The notes: generated by a model not told the origin, from the letters alone. Positions 16,429 to 24,538 are shown, counted from the first letter of the stretch. The stretch is 51,895 nt of DNA from an uncultured Bdellovibrionales bacterium (GCA_903926205.1 CAIYID010000027.1:1-51895), one strand, 5' to 3'. Made by a program: numbers and translations.

Positions 16429-17262
16429 ATGGGCTTAAGAATCCAAACAAATTTACCGTCCATATCCGCTCAGCGGGTAATGGACATCCAGCAAAGGCGG
16501 TTAGAGCATTCGACTCAAGCCTTAGCATCAGGAAGTCGCATCGTGCATGCGGGTGATGATGCTGCGGGACTCGCCATTTCAGAACACTTGCGCGGTCAAA
16601 TTAGGGGAACTGCGATGGCAAGACAAAATGCCTTCAACGCAGTTTCAGCCATTCAGGTGTCTGAGGGTGGTCTCAATGAAATTTCGAATATCATGGTGCG
16701 ATTGAGAGAGCTTGGGATCCAAGCGGCCTCCGACACAGTCGGAGATCAAGAGCGCACCTTCATTCAAAATGAATCAAAAAATCTGGTAGAAGAGGCTGAT
16801 CGTATCGCCAATACGACTCAGTTCGGAACGAAAAAACTTCTCGATGGATCAGGCGGAGTCCAAGAGTACCATGTCGGCGCTTACGGCGGAGAAGAAAACA
16901 GAATCAAGTTTAGTCTTTCTTCAGATGCGCGTGCCTCAACATTGGGAATCGATGGCATTGATATGTCGGACAAATCCGGTGCTCGTGACGCTTTGTCGGT
17001 GGTCGACAAAGGCTTAGATAAAGTCGGAGTTTTGCGAGCAAACTTCGGTGCGATTCAGTCGCGATTAGAGAGCACGGTCTCGAACTTAGATGTTCAGTAC
17101 GAGAACATCAGTGCGGCGAATAGCCGTATCAGAGATGTGGATGTTGCCAAAGAATCTTCAGAGATTGCTTCAGCGAGCGTTCTACAAAATGCCGCGGTCT
17201 CCGTGTTGGCGCAAGCCAATCAGCAACCGAACATGGCACTGAAGTTAGTTCAGAATTTATAA
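16429..17262 (+). CDS. Flagellin 2 (277 aa)
   Basis: A canonical short flagellin: MGLRIQTNLPSISAQ start, ALASGSRIVHAGDDAAGLAISE at residues 31-52, the IQAASDT helix, and the C-terminal QANQQPNMALKLVQNL. It has only D0/D1 domains, as expected for a filament inside a sheath. The start at 16429 is set by the conserved flagellin N-terminus and by AGGGAGG 5 nt upstream, rather than by an in-frame ATG at 16375. Preceded by a sigma-28-like promoter and followed by a terminator. Confidence 0.95.
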   Translation: MGLRIQTNLPSISAQRVMDIQQRRLEHSTQALASGSRIVHAGDDAAGLAISEHLRGQIRGTAMARQNAFNAVSAIQVSEGGLNEISNIMVRLRELGIQAASDTVGDQERTFIQNESKNLVEEADRIANTTQFGTKKLLDGSGGVQEYHVGAYGGEENRIKFSLSSDARASTLGIDGIDMSDKSGARDALSVVDKGLDKVGVLRANFGAIQSRLESTVSNLDVQYENISAANSRIRDVDVAKESSEIASASVLQNAAVSVLAQANQQPNMALKLVQNL

Positions 17263-17347
17263 TAGTAATAATAAATCCTGTTCGTAAGGGCAGGAAATCA
17301 CCAAGTTAAGGAGTGCGTAGCCCACAGACCTGCGAACTCTTAAGCCC

Positions 17348-17379
17348 CCCTCGGGGCATCCGCTCCGAGGGTTTTTTTC
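17348..17379 (+). terminator. Intrinsic terminator after flagellin 2
   Basis: CCCTCGG (17348-17354) pairs with CCGAGGG (17365-17371), followed by seven T. A second hairpin, CGGCT-GAAA-AGCCG with a GNRA-type tetraloop inside an outer CTAG/CTAG pairing, follows at 17379-17403. Upstream, GCCCACAGACCT at about 17319 is the reverse complement of a stretch in the flagellin 1 leader. Confidence 0.85.
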
Positions 17380-17474
17380 TAGCGGCTGAAAAGCCGATGC
17401 TAGAGCAATATCTGGTGAGTGAAGTTATCTGAAATCGGTAGACAAAAACTGTGAGTCTGTGTTGACTAGTGCTC

Positions 17475-18653
17475 ATGAAAAAGTTTTTTAGAACCCATCC
17501 GGAGCTCATTTATCTTAATTCTGGTTCGCATTCACTGGTGCCTCTTTCTGTCATTCAAGAGGTCAAAGCTGAGCTCGACTTGTATGAACAAAATCCCACC
17601 GCCGGGATGTTTCAAGCGTGGCAAAAGCTTTGGAGTGTGCAGAAACAAATAGCTCCTCATTTTGGAGCAAATCCCAAAAATTTCTTTTTTCGAGCCAATG
17701 TCACTCAACCATTGAATGAATTTATTCTGGGTGTGAAATTGCCCCCTGCGAGTGAAATCCTCACTTCTGATCAAGAATACGGTGCTGTTTTTAATATTTG
17801 TCGTTTTAGGGCAGAAAGAGATTCTTTAAATTTAAAAACATTCACTATGCCTTCTCGTCAGGAAATAAGTGAAATGACGGCCGATGATTTAGTTGATCGC
17901 GTGGTTTCGTCATTCACGCCAAAAACAAAAATGCTCGTAATAAGTGAAATTTTTACGGGGAGCGGAGTGGTCGTTCCTTTGGAAAAGATTGGTCGTGAGG
18001 CTCGTGCTCGGGGAATTTTTACAGTTATTGATGGGGCTCACTCACCAGGTTTTTTAAAATTGGATTTGGAAAATTCATCATTAGATTTTTATGCGGGCAA
18101 TTTACACAAGTGGTGGATGGGGCCAAAAGGAACCGGATTTGGTTGGGCTCGTCGAGAGTCTTTTACGGAATTGCAACCCATTCAAGCCGGATGGATTTCT
18201 TATGATTTACAAGAACCTTTTGCGAGTTTTGCCGAAGGCGATCCTCAGGCAATTCGTTCTTTAATGTTGGGCTGCCATGATTTTTCTCCATTTTTTGCCT
18301 TGTTGGCTACTTTGAAATTTTGGCAAGAACAAGGGCAAAATCAGATTTTTTCTCTTAAGCGTGCACTTGATAATCACTTAATTTCAGAGGCAGAGAGAAT
18401 TTTGGGTTTTCCAAGATTTGCTTCGAAGGACTCTCAAATGCAGGGACCTTTGCACTCATTTTTAATGCCCGAGAAGTTTTCTAAAATTGTATTCACGAAA
18501 TTGATCGAAGATTTACTTGAGCAAACAAAGGTTCAATGCTCGATCAACTTTGTCAACGGTGAGATGTATCTACGACTATCTCCTCATATTTATAATAATA
18601 AAGATGAAATTACTGAGGCGCTGCTGCGACTGAAGAAATTTTTCACACTCTAA
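17475..18653 (+). CDS. PLP-dependent class V aminotransferase / epimerase-like protein (392 aa)
   Basis: Fold-type I PLP enzyme of the NifS/isopenicillin N epimerase group: N-terminal THPELIYLNSGSHSLVP, the PLP-phosphate region FFRANVTQPLN, VIDGAHSPGFLKLDL with the cofactor-contacting Asp and His, and the Schiff-base lysine in YAGNLHKWWMGPKGTGFGW. Length fits. The substrate cannot be read; isopenicillin epimerase, cysteine desulfurase-like and amino-sugar enzymes share these motifs. It is lodged between flagellin genes with no strong ribosome-binding site at the ATG (GTG at 17469 is an alternative). Its position invites the idea of a role in flagellin modification, which is inference only. 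Confidence 0.85.
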   Translation: MKKFFRTHPELIYLNSGSHSLVPLSVIQEVKAELDLYEQNPTAGMFQAWQKLWSVQKQIAPHFGANPKNFFFRANVTQPLNEFILGVKLPPASEILTSDQEYGAVFNICRFRAERDSLNLKTFTMPSRQEISEMTADDLVDRVVSSFTPKTKMLVISEIFTGSGVVVPLEKIGREARARGIFTVIDGAHSPGFLKLDLENSSLDFYAGNLHKWWMGPKGTGFGWARRESFTELQPIQAGWISYDLQEPFASFAEGDPQAIRSLMLGCHDFSPFFALLATLKFWQEQGQNQIFSLKRALDNHLISEAERILGFPRFASKDSQMQGPLHSFLMPEKFSKIVFTKLIEDLLEQTKVQCSINFVNGEMYLRLSPHIYNNKDEITEALLRLKKFFTL

Positions 18654-18851
18654 AATCTTTTTCTATATATAGATATCAATGGTGACCCCGACGTAAGGAC
18701 CTCTGAAAAAAGTCCAGCCAGACCTCGACGCGATTTTTTTACCACTAGACTTTAGTAGGGGATTTTTTTAAAAAATCATATTTAAAGTGAGATTTTTCAA
18801 GATCAAAGTCTAGTTCCTCCACGACCTCAGTCTAGTTTCACTAGACGAGAC
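18654..18851. other. Intergenic stretch with clustered GTCTAGT repeats
   Basis: This gene-free stretch before the flagellin 3 promoter has no open frame with a start. It holds four copies of GTCTAGT/ACTAGAC (described separately) and T-rich tracts near 18734-18740 and 18763-18769 that may terminate transcripts from the aminotransferase gene. Confidence 0.5.
18744..18846. repeat. Clustered GTCTAGT inverted and direct repeats upstream of flagellin 3
   Basis: The heptamer GTCTAGT occurs on the plus strand at 18808-18814 and 18830-18836 and as ACTAGAC at 18744-18750 and 18840-18846. The last two neighbouring copies form a perfect 7-bp palindrome with a 3-nt centre (18830-18846), ending 5 nt before the -35 of the sigma-28-like promoter. 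The arrangement looks like operator sites for a dimeric DNA-binding protein; which protein is unknown. Confidence 0.55.
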
Positions 18852-18878
18852 TAAAGATTTGCCCGACCTCGCCGATTG
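18852..18878 (+). promoter_or_regulatory. Sigma-28-like promoter for flagellin 3
   Basis: TAAA at 18852-18855, exactly 15 nt, then GCCGATTG at 18871-18878: a near-perfect match to TAAA-N15-GCCGATAA. It is the best sigma-28-like site in the window. The flagellin ATG is about 280 nt downstream, giving a long untranslated leader. Confidence 0.8.
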
Positions 18879-18884
18879 GATAGG

Positions 18885-19162
18885 TACGCAAGTAGATCAA
18901 GACTCGACTAAACAGAGTGAGAGCGAGATTCGGAGTGACTGCCAATCTCGATCGTTAGCAACAAAGTTTAGAAAAGTTGAGGTCTCCAACGTGTTACCGC
19001 TGGAAACAAGGATGAGCTTTGTTTCTGGTCTGTGGAAGCAAGGATTTTCTTTGTTTCTAAAATAAACCAAGCGGCAAAGGATGCTGCGCCAAATGCATGT
19101 GCTTGTAGGTAAGCCGTCATTATTGGTTGAGGTCAAGAAGCCCTTAAAACTGGAGGTCCCAA
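18885..19162 (+). other. Long 5' leader of flagellin 3 with a CsrA-site-like motif
   Basis: No credible gene lies in these about 278 nt. At 19004-19015 the sequence AAACAAGGATGA matches the CsrA/RsmA consensus RUACARGGAUGU at 10 of 12 positions, and further GGA-centred sites occur at 19032-19036, 19075-19083 (CAAAGGATG) and in the ribosome-binding site itself (TGGAGG, 19150-19155). Several GGA sites ending on the Shine-Dalgarno is how CsrA controls flagellin in Bacillus and Campylobacter. Control here is inference. Confidence 0.45.
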
Positions 19163-19996
19163 ATGGGAATGAGAATTTCAACAAACATGGCGTCGATCAA
19201 CGCTCAACGTACACTTTCAAAATCACAAGGAGAGATTCAAAAAAGCATGGCGCAAATTGCGTCGGGCAGTCGAATCACTAAAGCGGCAGATGATGCCGCC
19301 GGCCTGGGAATTAGCGAAATGTTAAAGTCTCAGATTCGAAGTTACGCGCAAGCGTCTCGTAATGCCAATGATGGTATATCAATGGTGCAAGTCGCAGAGG
19401 GTGGACTAGGTGAGACTTCGAATATTCTGACTCGTATGAGAGAGCTGGCTATCCAAGCTTCTTCAGACACCGTCGGTGAAAATGAGCGTGGTTATATTAA
19501 TAAAGAGGTTCAACAACTAAGAGATGAAACAGAGCGAATCGCAAAAACGAATCGTTTTGGCAAAACAAATTTATTAGACGGCTCTGCTCAGAATTTTGAA
19601 ATTCAGGTGGGTGTAAATAATACGGGAGTGGAAGATCGAATTTCTTTCAAGGCCAGTGAATTGAATGCAACGACAGATGCATTAGGAATTTCAAGTATTG
19701 ATTTTTCATCGAAGCAAGGTGCGCAAGACATGCTGATGGTGATTGATACCGCTCAGGAAAAAGTAAATAGTTTCCGAGCTAACATTGGTGCGATCCAGAA
19801 TCGATTGCAGTCAGCAGTGGAAAATTTAGGTGTTCAACACGAAAATCTGTCTTCAGCAAATGCTCGAATCCGCGATACTGACATCGCTCAGTCATCAGCA
19901 GATGCGGCTCGAAATCAAGTGTTGTTGCAGGCTTCTGTGGCGATGGCCGCGCAAGCGAATCAGCAACCAATTTTAGCAATGAAATTGATTGGTTAA
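19163..19996 (+). CDS. Flagellin 3 (277 aa)
   Basis: A canonical short flagellin, MGMRISTNMASINAQRTL at the start, DDAAGLGISE at residues 43-52, MRELAIQASSDTVG, and QANQQPILAMKLIG at the end; D0/D1 only. TGGAGG lies 7 nt before the ATG. It is closer to flagellin 2 than to flagellin 1 in the conserved motifs. It has its own sigma-28-like promoter and a downstream hairpin, so the three flagellins can be expressed independently. Confidence 0.95.
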   Translation: MGMRISTNMASINAQRTLSKSQGEIQKSMAQIASGSRITKAADDAAGLGISEMLKSQIRSYAQASRNANDGISMVQVAEGGLGETSNILTRMRELAIQASSDTVGENERGYINKEVQQLRDETERIAKTNRFGKTNLLDGSAQNFEIQVGVNNTGVEDRISFKASELNATTDALGISSIDFSSKQGAQDMLMVIDTAQEKVNSFRANIGAIQNRLQSAVENLGVQHENLSSANARIRDTDIAQSSADAARNQVLLQASVAMAAQANQQPILAMKLIG

Positions 19997-20006
19997 TTAA
20001 TAAGAT

Positions 20007-20034
20007 AAGTCGGTGAAAATCTTTTCACCGACTT
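20007..20034. terminator. Strong hairpin after flagellin 3
   Basis: AAGTCGGTGAAAA (20007-20019) and TTTTCACCGACTT (20022-20034) are perfectly complementary with a 2-nt centre. The A and T runs lie inside the stem and only a weak AT-rich tail follows, so it may work as a terminator or as a 3'-end stabiliser for the flagellin mRNA. Confidence 0.65.
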
Positions 20035-20097
20035 GCCGAATTAATTAGTAGAAAAAATAAGCAAGTTGAAAATGAGGTGGGCTCTCCAGCTTCCTCG

Positions 20098-20169
20098 GTA
20101 CCAACCTACCTAGGTTATCTTCTTGTAAATTTATTTCAGGCAAATTTATGAGAAGATAACCTGGGGTAC
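20098..20169. repeat. Long imperfect hairpin between flagellin 3 and flaG
   Basis: A 12-bp perfect stem pairs AGGTTATCTTCT (20112-20123) with AGAAGATAACCT (20151-20162). Inside it TAAATTT (20126-20132) pairs with AAATTTA (20142-20148), leaving a 9-nt loop. Outside, GTACC (20098-20102) pairs with GGTAC (20165-20169). The 72-nt element has no T tail, so it is not a standard terminator. It could be a leader structure for the flaG-fliD transcript, a small RNA, or a mobile palindromic repeat. Confidence 0.6.
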
Positions 20170-20283
20170 TTTTGTATAGGTATCATTGAACAGAGTAGGG
20201 CCACTGCAAATTTAAACTCGACCAAATAGTGGAAATGGTCGGGTCTCGTGATTTATATATCTGAATTTTCCGATGCGAAGAAC

Positions 20284-20658
20284 ATGGATATCAAAGGCGT
20301 ACTCAACGCAGTTTTACCGTCTACCATTCGTGGCAAAGAAAAAGTCGAAAGGACTATTAAATCTGATTCGACAACCGATCGCGATGCCAATGGGCAAATG
20401 CCAGGCGGAAATCAAGAGGAACATCATCCTCCGATGTCTGATGAGCAATTTAAAAAAGCAATTGAACACTTGAAATCATTGAGTGTCGTCAAAGACCATA
20501 GTCTAAGTGTGGAGCCAGTAGAACTTGAGGGAAAAAGGTTTGTTTTTTTAAAAGAGCCATCTGGTAAAATTGTCAGAAGAATCCCTGAGCTCGAATTATG
20601 GTCTTTGCAAGTTGTTAAGAACACTGAAAAAGGACAACTGTTGCGGAAGACCGCCTGA
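20284..20658 (+). CDS. flaG: FlaG-family flagellar protein (124 aa)
   Basis: The C-terminal half (VEPVELEGKRFVFLKEPS, GKIVRRIPELELW) carries the FlaG hallmark: a strand pair followed by 'G-x-I-x-R-x-I-P'. The N-terminal half is polar and probably disordered. FlaG affects filament length in several bacteria and is usually encoded between flagellin and fliD, as here. The ATG at 20284 is chosen because the protein then begins MDIKGVLNAVLP with CGAAG upstream; a GTG at 20248 would add 12 residues. Confidence 0.8.
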   Translation: MDIKGVLNAVLPSTIRGKEKVERTIKSDSTTDRDANGQMPGGNQEEHHPPMSDEQFKKAIEHLKSLSVVKDHSLSVEPVELEGKRFVFLKEPSGKIVRRIPELELWSLQVVKNTEKGQLLRKTA

Positions 20659-20779
20659 GTTTTTCTTTCTAGTCCAGTCAAAATTCAATCAAAAAAAACA
20701 ATCGCTTGGACCAAACGCCAGGAATAAAAAGACATATTATTGACTCACAGTTTCTGTCTCATTTTGGGATAATAAAAAT

Positions 20780-22159
20780 ATGCCGGCGATTAGAATTACG
20801 GGAATGGCTTCTGGGCTCCCGCCAAACATTGTTGATCAACTCATGGATGCGGAGCGCATTCCTGTGAAGCAAATGGAAACAAAGAAAGCCGTCGAAGACG
20901 AAAAATATAAACTCGTTGAAGAATTAGAAACAAAAGTGAACGAAATTCCAAAAAGCATCGGTGAACTTGTTGGAATGCGCGGCTTTACAAATATGAAATT
21001 AAATTCTGGTGATCCAAACATCATCAATGGTTCTGCGGATCCTGCAGAAGCTGGAACTGGCAGCTGGATGGTTGAGGTTGAACAGTTGGCCAGCAAAGCC
21101 GGAGCCTTATCGTCAGGTTTCCCAGATCCAGATCGCACTCAGATGGGTGTTGGTTATATGAAATTTGAAACATCGGAAGGAAGTAAAGAAGTTTACATCA
21201 ATGGCAAGAACAACACATTAAAAAGTGTTGCGGCGACGATCAATTCTTCCAATACTGGTGTGCGGGCGAGTGTCATCAATGATCGTAAAGATAAAGAAAA
21301 TCCATTTCGAATTATGGTCACAGGATTGGCGACTGGCGATGATAAGCAGGTAACATTTCCAACAGTTTATATGTTAGACGGAGACCAGGATTTTTATTTC
21401 GATGAACAAAAAGTTGGGCAGAATGCGAAAGTTAAAGTGGACGGTTTTGAAATGGAAGTTGGTGAAAATCAGATAAAAGATGTGATTCCTGGAGTCACAT
21501 TAGATTTGAAGCAAGCGGTGCCGGGGCGACCAATTGCCATCACAGTCAAAGAAGATATGGAAGTGATTTCAGGAAAGATCAAATCTTTTGTTGATGCCTA
21601 CAACGGTGTTTTAAGTTGGATTCAAAACCAGCATAAACTTCAAAAAAGTAAAGACGGTCGTGAACATCTTGGTCCGATGGGTGGCGACGGAATGTTGCGA
21701 ACGATTGAAAATGATTTTCGCCGTGTTATTTTAACTCCTCAATACGGTCTTTCAGACAATCTCAGCAGAATAGCAGATTTAGGTGTTGAATTTAATCGAA
21801 ATGGAACTTTGAATTTAAACCAAGAAAAATTTAATAAAACTTTAGCCTCGGATCCACAAGGCGTAGCAAACTTTTTGCGTGGGGACGGCATGAAAACCGG
21901 TTTTATTCCTACAGTAAAAAGACAAGTTACAAATTTGATCAACGGCGCTTTCGGCCCGATCACCATGCGTAAGCACAGTGTGCAGGACAAGATCAAACAA
22001 CTTGATCAACGTATAGATACTAAGAATCGACAATTAGAAAAGAAAGAAGAATCACTAAGACAAAAGTTCGGTGATTTAGAAGCTCAAATGTCGAGATTAA
22101 ACCAGCAGGGCTCTCAAGTGGCTGGCTTAGCAAGCGGTGGCGGAAAGGCGGGAAGCTAA
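20780..22159 (+). CDS. fliD: Flagellar hook-associated protein 2 (filament cap)
   Basis: The N-terminus (RITGMASGLPPNIVDQLMDAERIPV) matches the FliD signature 'GlaSGld...iV..Lm..E..P', and the C-terminal 60 residues form the expected coiled coil (IKQLDQRIDTKNRQLEKKEE). Length 459 aa is normal. FliD caps the growing filament and guides flagellin folding; it leaves the cell by the flagellar export apparatus with FliS/FliT-type chaperones, whose genes follow. The ribosome-binding site is weak (GGGATAA). The upstream promoter is not obvious. Confidence 0.95.
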   Translation: MPAIRITGMASGLPPNIVDQLMDAERIPVKQMETKKAVEDEKYKLVEELETKVNEIPKSIGELVGMRGFTNMKLNSGDPNIINGSADPAEAGTGSWMVEVEQLASKAGALSSGFPDPDRTQMGVGYMKFETSEGSKEVYINGKNNTLKSVAATINSSNTGVRASVINDRKDKENPFRIMVTGLATGDDKQVTFPTVYMLDGDQDFYFDEQKVGQNAKVKVDGFEMEVGENQIKDVIPGVTLDLKQAVPGRPIAITVKEDMEVISGKIKSFVDAYNGVLSWIQNQHKLQKSKDGREHLGPMGGDGMLRTIENDFRRVILTPQYGLSDNLSRIADLGVEFNRNGTLNLNQEKFNKTLASDPQGVANFLRGDGMKTGFIPTVKRQVTNLINGAFGPITMRKHSVQDKIKQLDQRIDTKNRQLEKKEESLRQKFGDLEAQMSRLNQQGSQVAGLASGGGKAGS

Positions 22160-22197
22160 TATCAGGACCTTTATGATCTAAAGGTTTTCCTGATATT
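22158..22197 (+). terminator. Hairpin between fliD and fliS
   Basis: AATATCAGGA (22158-22167) with TCCTGATATT (22188-22197), and inside it CCTTT (22168-22172) with AAAGG (22180-22184). The stem is about 15 bp. It overlaps the fliD stop codon and has no T tail, so it may be a partial terminator or an RNA-processing site that sets fliD:fliS ratios. Confidence 0.5.
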
Positions 22198-22214
22198 ACC
22201 GAAACAATAACTAT

Positions 22215-22637
22215 ATGAGTAATCCTTATCAAAAATACAAATCGACGCAGATCACCAGTGCCAGCAGAGAGAAACTGCTTTTGATGATGTATGAGGGCGC
22301 GATTAAATTTACAAAGCTAGCCATCAAAGCAATCGACGAAAAAAAAGTCGCGGCAAGATGTGAAAATATCGGACGTGCTTTTGATATTATTTTAGAATTG
22401 AATAATACGCTTGATCATAAAGCTGGTGGTGAAATTGCGAGCCGTTTGGAGCAACTGTATATGTTTATGACAGAGCAATACAGTAAAGCCAATATAACTG
22501 GCTCGGTGGAGCCGCTGAAGAGCAATCTGAAATTATTAGAGACGCTTTATGAAGCTTGGGTACAAGCTGTTGAGAAATTGAAAAAAGATGAAGTCGCAAA
22601 GTCGTCAGCGGAAAAGAACGATAAAAAAGCTGTCTAG
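22215..22637 (+). CDS. fliS: Flagellar export chaperone FliS
   Basis: MSNPYQKYKSTQITSASREKLLLMMYEGAIKF is the classic FliS opening ('Y...v.tas...Li.mLydgai'), and the remainder is four-helix (LNNTLDHKAGGEIASRLEQLYMFM). FliS binds the C-terminal helices of unfolded flagellin in the cytoplasm and delivers it to the export gate. The 140-residue length is normal. It lies 55 nt after fliD and 43 nt before the next chaperone-like gene. Confidence 0.95.
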   Translation: MSNPYQKYKSTQITSASREKLLLMMYEGAIKFTKLAIKAIDEKKVAARCENIGRAFDIILELNNTLDHKAGGEIASRLEQLYMFMTEQYSKANITGSVEPLKSNLKLLETLYEAWVQAVEKLKKDEVAKSSAEKNDKKAV

Positions 22638-22680
22638 GATAGACAGTTTGATTTTTTAAATAATTTGCCTAGGAGGGGCT

Positions 22681-23103
22681 ATGATGAGAATCATCACACT
22701 TTTAAATCAGAAAAATCACTACCTTGAAAAATTTTACTCAGTCAACGAGAAAGAACTGTTGAATTTTTCTAAAGGGAATTTTGATGGCATCGAAGCCTTC
22801 TATCAAATGAGAGACAAAATCCTAGACCTGATCAAGTATCTCGATAAAGAAATCGAGGCGGCTCAAGAGAACATGGCAACGCCAGTCAGTTCTGATGTTC
22901 GGTTACAGGTCAAAGAGGTGTTGGCGATCAAAGACGAATACGTGAGTCGAATCTTAGCTCAAGATTTAGAGGTTTTGACCTGCATTGAAATGGCAAAATC
23001 CAATATCATTAGAGAGCTTCAAGATCTTCGAAAGACGAAGTCTGCAATGGGGCGTTACAAATCTGGACGTGGCCCAACGAGACGTCTCGACGAAGAAGCG
23101 TAA
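22681..23103 (+). CDS. FlgN/FliT-like flagellar chaperone (140 aa)
   Basis: An all-helical, charged protein with heptad-like spacing throughout and no signal peptide: LLNQKNHYLEKFYSVNEKELLNF, then a region of DKILDLIKYLDKEIEAAQ. Its size, helicity and position after fliS fit the FlgN/FliT group of small export chaperones for hook-associated proteins or the FliD cap. Sequence in this group is poorly conserved, so FliT versus FlgN is not decided. AGGAGGGG lies 4-5 nt before the ATG. The basic C-terminus (GRYKSGRGPTRR) is unusual. Confidence 0.7.
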   Translation: MMRIITLLNQKNHYLEKFYSVNEKELLNFSKGNFDGIEAFYQMRDKILDLIKYLDKEIEAAQENMATPVSSDVRLQVKEVLAIKDEYVSRILAQDLEVLTCIEMAKSNIIRELQDLRKTKSAMGRYKSGRGPTRRLDEEA

Positions 23104-23164
23104 AACCTGTTGCTCGTCCCTTGAGCTGAGCATAAACTTTGCTCAAAGTACAGAGGGGCGAGCG

Positions 23165-24376
23165 ATGAAAAAAGATTTGAGAGCAGTTACTTACTTAAGT
23201 TCCATTATTTTTCTTACCTGCGCATTGGCATGTCAGAGCTCGAATTCAAACAAAGAAAGTCTGACTGAAAAAACCGATTCAGCGCCAATTCTGGTTGCTA
23301 CTATGCAAAGTTATCGGGAAAATCTCACGAGACTTTTGCCGATGATTATTGATACAAAACAATTCAATGCACCTGAAAACACGGAAAAAATTAATCAAGA
23401 GGTTACAAGTCTTTTAGAAATATCCAAACAGGTTGTTCACACTCCTCAAGTGGAACATCTCGACCCAAGTTTGAGATTTATTTCAAAGGCCTTCGATGAA
23501 GATTTAAAAAGAGCCAAAGAGAGTTTGGACGCGGGAAAACGTGAATTTGCCCGTTATACATTAATGAACGTGACGGCTTATTGCATTGAGTGTCACACAC
23601 GAACCTCTTCTGGCCCCTCTTTTAACACAAGCCAAATCGAGCAAAGCTTAAAGACAATGAATCCGATGGAGAGAGGCGAATATCTTTTAGCAACTCGCCA
23701 GTTTGATCGAGCTTTCTCTGAATTCGAGACGGTGATTAAAGCGTCCTTGAAAAAAAATGGAAATCTTTTCGATCTTGATCGAGCGGTTCGGTACGCGCTT
23801 TCAATCTCGATAAAGTTTCAACGAGCACCAAAAAAATCCTTGGAAATTGCACAGCTTGTAGAAAATAGTGATCAATCACCATATTACTTACGACAAAATG
23901 CGCGATCTTGGGATCAAGCGATACGAACTTGGCTGAAAGAAAAACCAATGAAAAGTGATAAAGTGGAGGATTTGCTTAAGCGCAGTGAAGCCTTGGTTAA
24001 GGCGGGGCGAAATTCTCAGATGGGTCTAGCGGATCGAGGAGGCGATATTTTTTTTCTGAGAGCTTTGTCTGATTTGCATTTAATATTAACACATCAGCTG
24101 AATAAAGACCAGTTGGGGGAAGCTTTATATCTCACCGGTAATAGTTACGAAGCAGTGAGAGATCTTTCCATTTGGTCTTTGCACGAAGATTATTATGACT
24201 CATGCATTCGACAGGTGCCACACACCAAGTGGTCTGAAAAATGTTTTTCAAAATTGGAAGAGTCTGTTTATTTTGGTTACACCGGAAGCAGTGGTTTACG
24301 ATTGCCTGTTGATATGGAAATAAAGTTAAATGAATTAAAGAAATTAGCTCTTCCGGAAATCACAGAAAAAAATTAA
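23165..24376 (+). CDS. Putative lipoprotein with a c-type haem motif (403 aa)
   Basis: The ATG at 23165 is supported by GAGGGG upstream and by a lipoprotein signal: basic start, hydrophobic TYLSSIIFLTCALAC, lipid-accepting Cys 23 (the lipobox ALAC is non-standard at -3). Residues about 45-150 are helical and end in AYCIECHTR, a CxxCH haem-attachment motif (Cys 140-His 144), as in cytochrome c'/c556-like helical bundles. The rest is helical with repeat-like (TPR-type) character. Haem attachment would need the Ccm system in the periplasm. It lies between flagellar chaperones and the glycosyltransferase module; a functional link is unproven. Confidence 0.7.
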   Translation: MKKDLRAVTYLSSIIFLTCALACQSSNSNKESLTEKTDSAPILVATMQSYRENLTRLLPMIIDTKQFNAPENTEKINQEVTSLLEISKQVVHTPQVEHLDPSLRFISKAFDEDLKRAKESLDAGKREFARYTLMNVTAYCIECHTRTSSGPSFNTSQIEQSLKTMNPMERGEYLLATRQFDRAFSEFETVIKASLKKNGNLFDLDRAVRYALSISIKFQRAPKKSLEIAQLVENSDQSPYYLRQNARSWDQAIRTWLKEKPMKSDKVEDLLKRSEALVKAGRNSQMGLADRGGDIFFLRALSDLHLILTHQLNKDQLGEALYLTGNSYEAVRDLSIWSLHEDYYDSCIRQVPHTKWSEKCFSKLEESVYFGYTGSSGLRLPVDMEIKLNELKKLALPEITEKN

Positions 24377-24538
24377 AAGGACTTTATTAGCCATTGGCTA
24401 GACTTTTGTCAGAGTACTATTAAAAAATCAGTTGAAAGAGAAAATAAATTCGACGTCACGGAATTGACGCTTAGCTGGGCGTGTTGTGCCACTAAAATGA
24501 CTATTTCATAAAGATTTTATGTCCATCTCCAAATCAGG

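Noticed and set aside
18859-19281. Short frames inside the flagellin 3 leader
   Set aside because: They lack ribosome-binding sites, look unlike proteins and run into the flagellin gene; a structured untranslated leader explains the region better.
24421-24447. TAAA-N15-GAAAATAA as a further sigma-28 promoter for the TPR gene
   Set aside because: It lacks the CCGA core and the region is A-rich, so the match is likely chance.
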